Source: a virus. From it: a stretch of 33,386 nt of DNA. The notes below the pieces were generated by a model, which did not search any database, was not told the origin of the DNA, and saw only the letters and a program-made list of their open reading frames with translations. Each line of letters begins with the position of its first letter. The stretch's first letter is position 1. The DNA lies in the IMG/VR virus record IMGVR_UViG_3300046009_010241, positions 1 through 33,386 of that record. One strand, 5' to 3'. The position numbers were made by a program, and so were the translations under genes. Below, piece by piece: positions 31,201 through 33,386 of this stretch.

Positions 31201-31525
31201 ACTCGCCGGTTTCTCTATCGCGCTGATCGAGTTCTTCAGTCTTATCGCCCATCGCTGCGACTACTGCTTCTAGATCGCTAGCAGTTTCAGGATATTTGGC
31301 CTTGGCCAACTGGACTGTTCGCTTGGCTTTGGGATTTAACCAATTACCTTCACTCTCATCTCCAGGATTAAATTTACTGAATTTTTTTTCTAACAGACTA
31401 ACAGCACTAGATAGATCATCGGGGTCTATGCTTTCTACGATGGGATCAGCTTCAACGGTACCAGATGGCATCTTGCCCATAGCACCATTTAATTTAGATA
31501 AGATATCGTAGATATTTTCACTCAT
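28232..31525 (-). CDS. 1097-aa modular assembly-region protein with repeats
   Basis: The largest gene of the window. Residues ~95-200 form a coiled-coil-like, Ala/Gln/Lys-rich stretch. Residues 200-440 are low-complexity Pro/Thr/Gln linkers. Two near-identical modules lie at 481-506 and 618-643, each KPD(F/Y)xDLDKDG followed by EPMKKAAKDAK; the DxDxDG part looks like a calcium loop. Between them are KGRAYGG and the YGKDGMAALQKAGREGAS segment. A Cys cluster (C851, C854, C859-C861) follows ELAEIAKLAGL. No enzyme domain is visible. Size, linkers and position just before the terminase suggest a scaffold, core or packaged internal protein. Function unknown. Confidence 0.75.
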   Translation of the reverse strand: MSENIYDILSKLNGAMGKMPSGTVEADPIVESIDPDDLSSAVSLLEKKFSKFNPGDESEGNWLNPKAKRTVQLAKAKYPETASDLEAVVAAMGDKTEELDQRDRETGEWINNAKATIDAQQKEIKRTEQAIVAANARYDAQEKRFQDFTQQVAAADLPVQQQAQAAVDFAKATKDSGAAPEKIAAQGKEIVAKAKQKAKAKEKEQPSIQAQPTDGSADAGTTDKKELDTTATTSTTGWSPEVIKSRFGTDLPITPAPKSTTSKTQQKSAPASKDQPVPMKTQTKKYAGGQKTFGTNNESIELNEQYNPVAAKNSQALSDWSGAMAEYYEHLQEPPQPGQPAPTPPQQSVKLEFPDGAVNLSKATIDRMITVFTKMRVAQRTAMINSVLSDREQLNWFLQNMNSPRKITAPQTTQQQLKKGQTPDMFDQPDLAQQKLPAGARDPYLDPQFENKKFLGNPGMKNLEKIAESLMERFMNFKEDAKPDFLDLDKDGDTEEPMKKAAKDAKDEEPAKPDSDAVAKRKRLQALKDKQEDERAEKGDYDSKSSTRVVKGRAYGGAAQKDDEEKDEVDESGLQAYLGKKKYGKDGMAALQKAGREGASKEKMASIRAKHDKFDESAKPDYIDLDKDGNKTEPMKKAAKDAKQVDEVAPPGAKAERMVKHIKKGYAKDGKLSKKEKGIAYATAWKAHNKGQVEEATKFGDTIKNSKAEMKKHKMVHEGRNPESSEYTYETVGRILSDEQPGLDCNSEAFVKAVYDELIEMKMTPKAARWLVHYDEDFISDCATSYSHFCDSKEKEAMECGAPMNSFVSEEPLLDAEHELAEIAKLAGLAREDFNPMVPGDSASPLTYAGCSKCNADPCCCEDEKAMDEGMGCSEDELNEAATRKDFRMVADLLKSIPDIAKRTELAMYHADIFKQQNPRFKKEMFLAAAGVDTTPIKDAEDEVLVSEEEVGEGNEFSGALAKARAEGKKEFEVDGKKYTVKEDININVSANGEEDVVNLIRKLSGMPVVAIQAQPAMAEEVVAEEGPKERDIEYTNTPREEVAGTDAAIPSGTDLHRSKKAYSDKPFRGDNPMAVAEAKEESLWKAYESMINDVKA

Positions 31526-31526
31526 G

Positions 31527-32150
31527 CTATTTTGCGCTCGGTATCTTGTTTTGTTTGCTTAATGGAGCATCCTTACCGCTCGGAATATCATTAGTAGTCT
31601 TACCATGTGCAGGATTTGCAACACCACCAATGGTATTGTCGCTGCCTGCGATCTCAAACTCTGCTGGTTTGCTTAATTCTTTAAGTATGGTTCCTGCTTC
31701 GCTATAAGCCTTGCTGGCTGCTTTTTGATCTGCATCAGCTTCTGGAAGAGGTTTAGTTAGTTCTGCATCACCTTGTTTGTATTCTTTGATCTCGCTTTGT
31801 CCATCGACATCCCAGCGCCAAATTTCTTCTGGATGATTCTTAGGAACGACTACAACATTGGCGATAGGACAACCAAGACGTTCTGCTACGATCGTACGTA
31901 GTTGTTGATCATTCACTGGATATTTTAGCACAGCATCCATCAAGAATACTTCGCAGTTAGGAATACTAGGGAAATCAATGTCGTTGGCCTTGATCGGCAA
32001 GCGTTTAGCTGTGCTGACACTTTCCACTGCATATTTAGATAACCCAACCTTAAGACCATCTAACTGATCCTTGGGATCACAGTTAGCGATCTTGATGCGG
32101 AATTCGTAGGTTTTTTGTACTTCACTTAGATATTTTAAAAAGTTTTTCAT
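31527..32150 (-). CDS. 207-aa conserved-type hypothetical protein
   Basis: Begins MKNFLKYLSEVQKTYEFRIKIANC; LSE resembles a T4 prohead-protease (L/I)xE site, and the leader recalls T4 capsid-targeting sequences. A folded domain follows (EVFLMDAVLKYPVNDQQLRTIVAERLG, VVVVPKNHPEEIWRW). The C-terminal ~70 residues are polar, Lys/Ser/Pro-rich and probably disordered. An AGGAT ribosome site precedes the ATG, and a late GATAAATA box lies 21 nt upstream. It sits between gp16 and the 1097-aa gene, one base before the latter. A virion-internal or assembly role is inferred. Confidence 0.7.
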   Translation of the reverse strand: MKNFLKYLSEVQKTYEFRIKIANCDPKDQLDGLKVGLSKYAVESVSTAKRLPIKANDIDFPSIPNCEVFLMDAVLKYPVNDQQLRTIVAERLGCPIANVVVVPKNHPEEIWRWDVDGQSEIKEYKQGDAELTKPLPEADADQKAASKAYSEAGTILKELSKPAEFEIAGSDNTIGGVANPAHGKTTNDIPSGKDAPLSKQNKIPSAK

Positions 32151-32171
32151 ATGAATGTATCCTATTAGTGT

Positions 32172-32179
32172 TATTTATC
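32172..32179 (-). promoter_or_regulatory. T4-like late promoter box of the 207-aa gene
   Basis: GATAAATA on the minus strand, 21 nt before the ATG at 32150, leaving room for an AGGAT ribosome site. It lies in the 42-bp gap after gp16. Confidence 0.6.
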
Positions 32180-32192
32180 AAGAATCCGGAGA

Positions 32193-32672
32193 TTATTTAC
32201 CTAGGATCTGCTTGAGCAGTTCGTTGCGATCTAATACCACACCCTTGCCATCTGCGGCATCTACTAGTTTGTCACCGTCATTTTTGGCATTTGCTTGGTC
32301 TAAACGAGCCTTTTTCAGCTGTAGATCTACCATACGTAGCTTTTTATCTAGCTTGGCTTGCTTGGCTGTAATAGCATGTCCTAACAGGGTGCCTGCTGTG
32401 GCTAGGATGTGTCCGCTGAAGCGTGCTTCAACGTTCATGCCTAGATCAATTAGGTCCTGGAATTTTTCTTTAGCAAGATCGCTGAGCTCATCTAGCTCTC
32501 GATCGCTGACGTCTAAGTCTGCTACGAATGGTAGTGCGGCATCGATCTTATCAATGGCTAGATCAACTTCTTGTATGATAGCGCGATTTTCTTCAATAGT
32601 AGATTTGGCTTCTTCTGAAGTAGTAGTGTCAACAGGTGGCAGGTTAAATAGTTCTTCTAGTTTTTGTGTCAT
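32193..32672 (-). CDS. 16: gp16 terminase small subunit
   Basis: A 159-aa protein matching the gp16 family of T4-like aquatic phages: MTQKLEELFNLPP at the N-terminus, ELDELSDLAKEKFQDLIDLGMNVEARFSG (about 80-108), AGTLLGHAITAKQAKLDKKLRMVDLQLKKARLD (about 112-144), and a C-terminal LLKQILGK. It is mostly helical, with a coiled-coil character in the second half that suits the ring oligomer. It stimulates gp17 and recognises phage DNA. The ATG has no clear ribosome site; a GGTAAATA late-like box ends 5 nt upstream. gp4 precedes it by 8 nt. Confidence 0.85.
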   Translation of the reverse strand: MTQKLEELFNLPPVDTTTSEEAKSTIEENRAIIQEVDLAIDKIDAALPFVADLDVSDRELDELSDLAKEKFQDLIDLGMNVEARFSGHILATAGTLLGHAITAKQAKLDKKLRMVDLQLKKARLDQANAKNDGDKLVDAADGKGVVLDRNELLKQILGK

Positions 32673-32677
32673 GCATG

Positions 32678-32685
32678 TATTTACC
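32678..32685 (-). promoter_or_regulatory. Late-like box before gp16
   Basis: GGTAAATA on the minus strand, 5 nt before the ATG at 32672 and overlapping the end of gp4. It deviates from NATAAATA at the second position, but the context and spacing equal those of the other late boxes. Confidence 0.45.
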
Positions 32686-33112
32686 GCTTCTGATTCTTGA
32701 AGATATCGTATTCGGTTATGACGCGAAATCGCATGTTATTGGCGCGAGCCCACGAATCCGCGGCCGCCCACTTGGCCATGTTCATGGCTACACTTAATTT
32801 ATCGCGATAACTGCGTGCTGATTCCATGGTAGTCTCAGCTGAGGGCTTTACTTCTACTAGTTCAGTATGTTGCTTTTGATTAGCGTCTACATAAACTATG
32901 AGAAAGTCTGGCACGTAGATAGTATTCTTACCGCTGACGGGATTGAAATAGGGTATTTTCACGCTCTCTGACGTCCAATTTAACACCGCTGGATTGTTGT
33001 CAGCGAAGCTCATGAAAGCAAATTCCCAACTGCTGCGATAGGTAGGACTGCGCTTGCCCATATATTTTTCGGGATTCTTGACAGTGTATTTGCCGCTAGC
33101 GTACTTGGCCAT
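32681..33112 (-). CDS. 4: gp4 head-completion nuclease-fold protein
   Basis: A 143-aa protein. The N-terminal KYTVKNPEKYMGKRSPTYRSSWEF (8-31) is the gp4/gp50 signature. SWEFAF supplies the Glu, YVPDFLIVY (67-75) the PD, and ELVEVKP (84-90) the ExK of a PD-(D/E)xK fold related to T7 endonuclease I and TnsA. In T4 this protein completes packaged heads before tail joining, possibly by trimming DNA. The motif is intact, so activity is plausible. The gene starts on the last base of the previous stop (TAATG) and is the first complete gene of the assembly block. Confidence 0.9.
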   Translation of the reverse strand: MAKYASGKYTVKNPEKYMGKRSPTYRSSWEFAFMSFADNNPAVLNWTSESVKIPYFNPVSGKNTIYVPDFLIVYVDANQKQHTELVEVKPSAETTMESARSYRDKLSVAMNMAKWAAADSWARANNMRFRVITEYDIFKNQKR

Positions 33113-33386
33113 TATGCTAAGATAGTTCTCTGTATGTATTTGCCAGTCCTGGGACTGTTATTCAATCCAAGTAAACTGGTTCCTACGCGATTAAGATTCA
33201 ACAGCATGGTTAAATATGCATCAAGTTCGCTGAGATTATTATAAGGCACGCTAGGACCCGGTTTAGCATACTGTTTTGATCCTGCGTTCCAGTTTCCTGT
33301 ATTTGGATTATAGACATTTGTGTCTTGTGCATCGCTATTGGTTTCACTGGAATATGTAGGACTTGTTAGCCTATTTTTGTCACTGA
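33112..33386 (-). CDS. C-terminal part of an unknown protein (5' end outside window)
   Basis: An open frame runs from the window edge to a TAA at 33112-33114, giving the last 90 residues. It reads as Asn/Ser/Thr-rich (SETNSDAQDTNVYNPNTGNW), then PYNNLSELDAYLTMLLNLNRVGTSLLG, ending GKYIQRTILA. The TAATG junction couples it to gp4. It may be a structural or tail-related protein by location, but I cannot name it. The frame and stop are clear. Confidence 0.65.
   Translation of the reverse strand, partial: SDKNRLTSPTYSSETNSDAQDTNVYNPNTGNWNAGSKQYAKPGPSVPYNNLSELDAYLTMLLNLNRVGTSLLGLNNSPRTGKYIQRTILA

Noticed and set aside
1-33386. CRISPR arrays, insertion sequences, integrase or attachment sites.
   Set aside because: No regularly spaced repeats, transposase or integrase motifs or terminal inverted repeats were seen on either strand.

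Overview
The window is a piece of a T4-superfamily myovirus genome. Recognisable T4 homologues are the head-completion nuclease gp4, small and large terminase (gp16, gp17), the ssDNA-binding protein gp32, and the recombination pair UvsX/UvsY. Every supported gene is on the minus strand, so transcription runs from high to low coordinates. The gene style (very large Cys-bearing or acidic proteins beside the terminase, many metabolic genes) resembles T4-like phages of marine and freshwater Gram-negative bacteria. An outer-membrane beta-barrel with a signal peptide, a SleB-type wall hydrolase and LPS-style sugar genes support a Gram-negative host. This assignment comes from recognising families by eye, not from a database search.

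Layout in transcription order. (1) 33386-21403: virion assembly and packaging block: the end of an unknown protein, gp4, gp16, five proteins of unknown function, a very AT-rich B12-type radical SAM gene inserted just upstream of gp17, gp17, and an 813-aa unknown protein ending at a terminator. (2) 21335-14776: replication/recombination genes interleaved with metabolic cassettes: gp32, sulfotransferase, twitch-type radical SAM enzyme, UvsX, a beta-rich unknown protein with a second AT-rich B12-type radical SAM enzyme, an 81-aa protein and UvsY. (3) 14783-12103: SAM methyltransferase, a cytidylyltransferase-cupin fusion, and a 339-aa unknown protein. (4) 12096-9890: a four-gene unit behind a strong sigma70-like promoter: an RNA polymerase omega-subunit homologue, a 64-aa protein, a QueF-like protein without the catalytic Cys, and S-adenosylhomocysteine hydrolase. 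(5) 9770-9180: an outer-membrane beta-barrel gene between two hairpin terminators. (6) 9136-3359: a 57-aa gene with its own promoter, then a sugar/glycan cluster (4,6-dehydratase, putative glycosyltransferases, epimerase, C-methyltransferase). (7) 3276-1: small proteins, a SleB-like hydrolase, a one-span membrane protein, a cupin, and a nucleotidyltransferase-kinase fusion cut by the window edge.

How the genes may work together (inference): the sugar genes probably make and transfer an unusual sugar to a host or virion glycan. The methyltransferases and three radical SAM enzymes consume S-adenosylmethionine, and the phage AHCY would remove inhibitory S-adenosylhomocysteine. Regulation appears to use two promoter classes: host-type -35/-10 boxes, always with a 17-bp spacer, and T4-like late NATAAATA boxes. 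At five genes the promoter sits so close to the ATG that the predicted transcript begins at or within about 2 nt of the start codon, suggesting leaderless mRNAs. No tRNA, CRISPR array or insertion sequence was seen, and no stretch over 300 bases lacks a gene.
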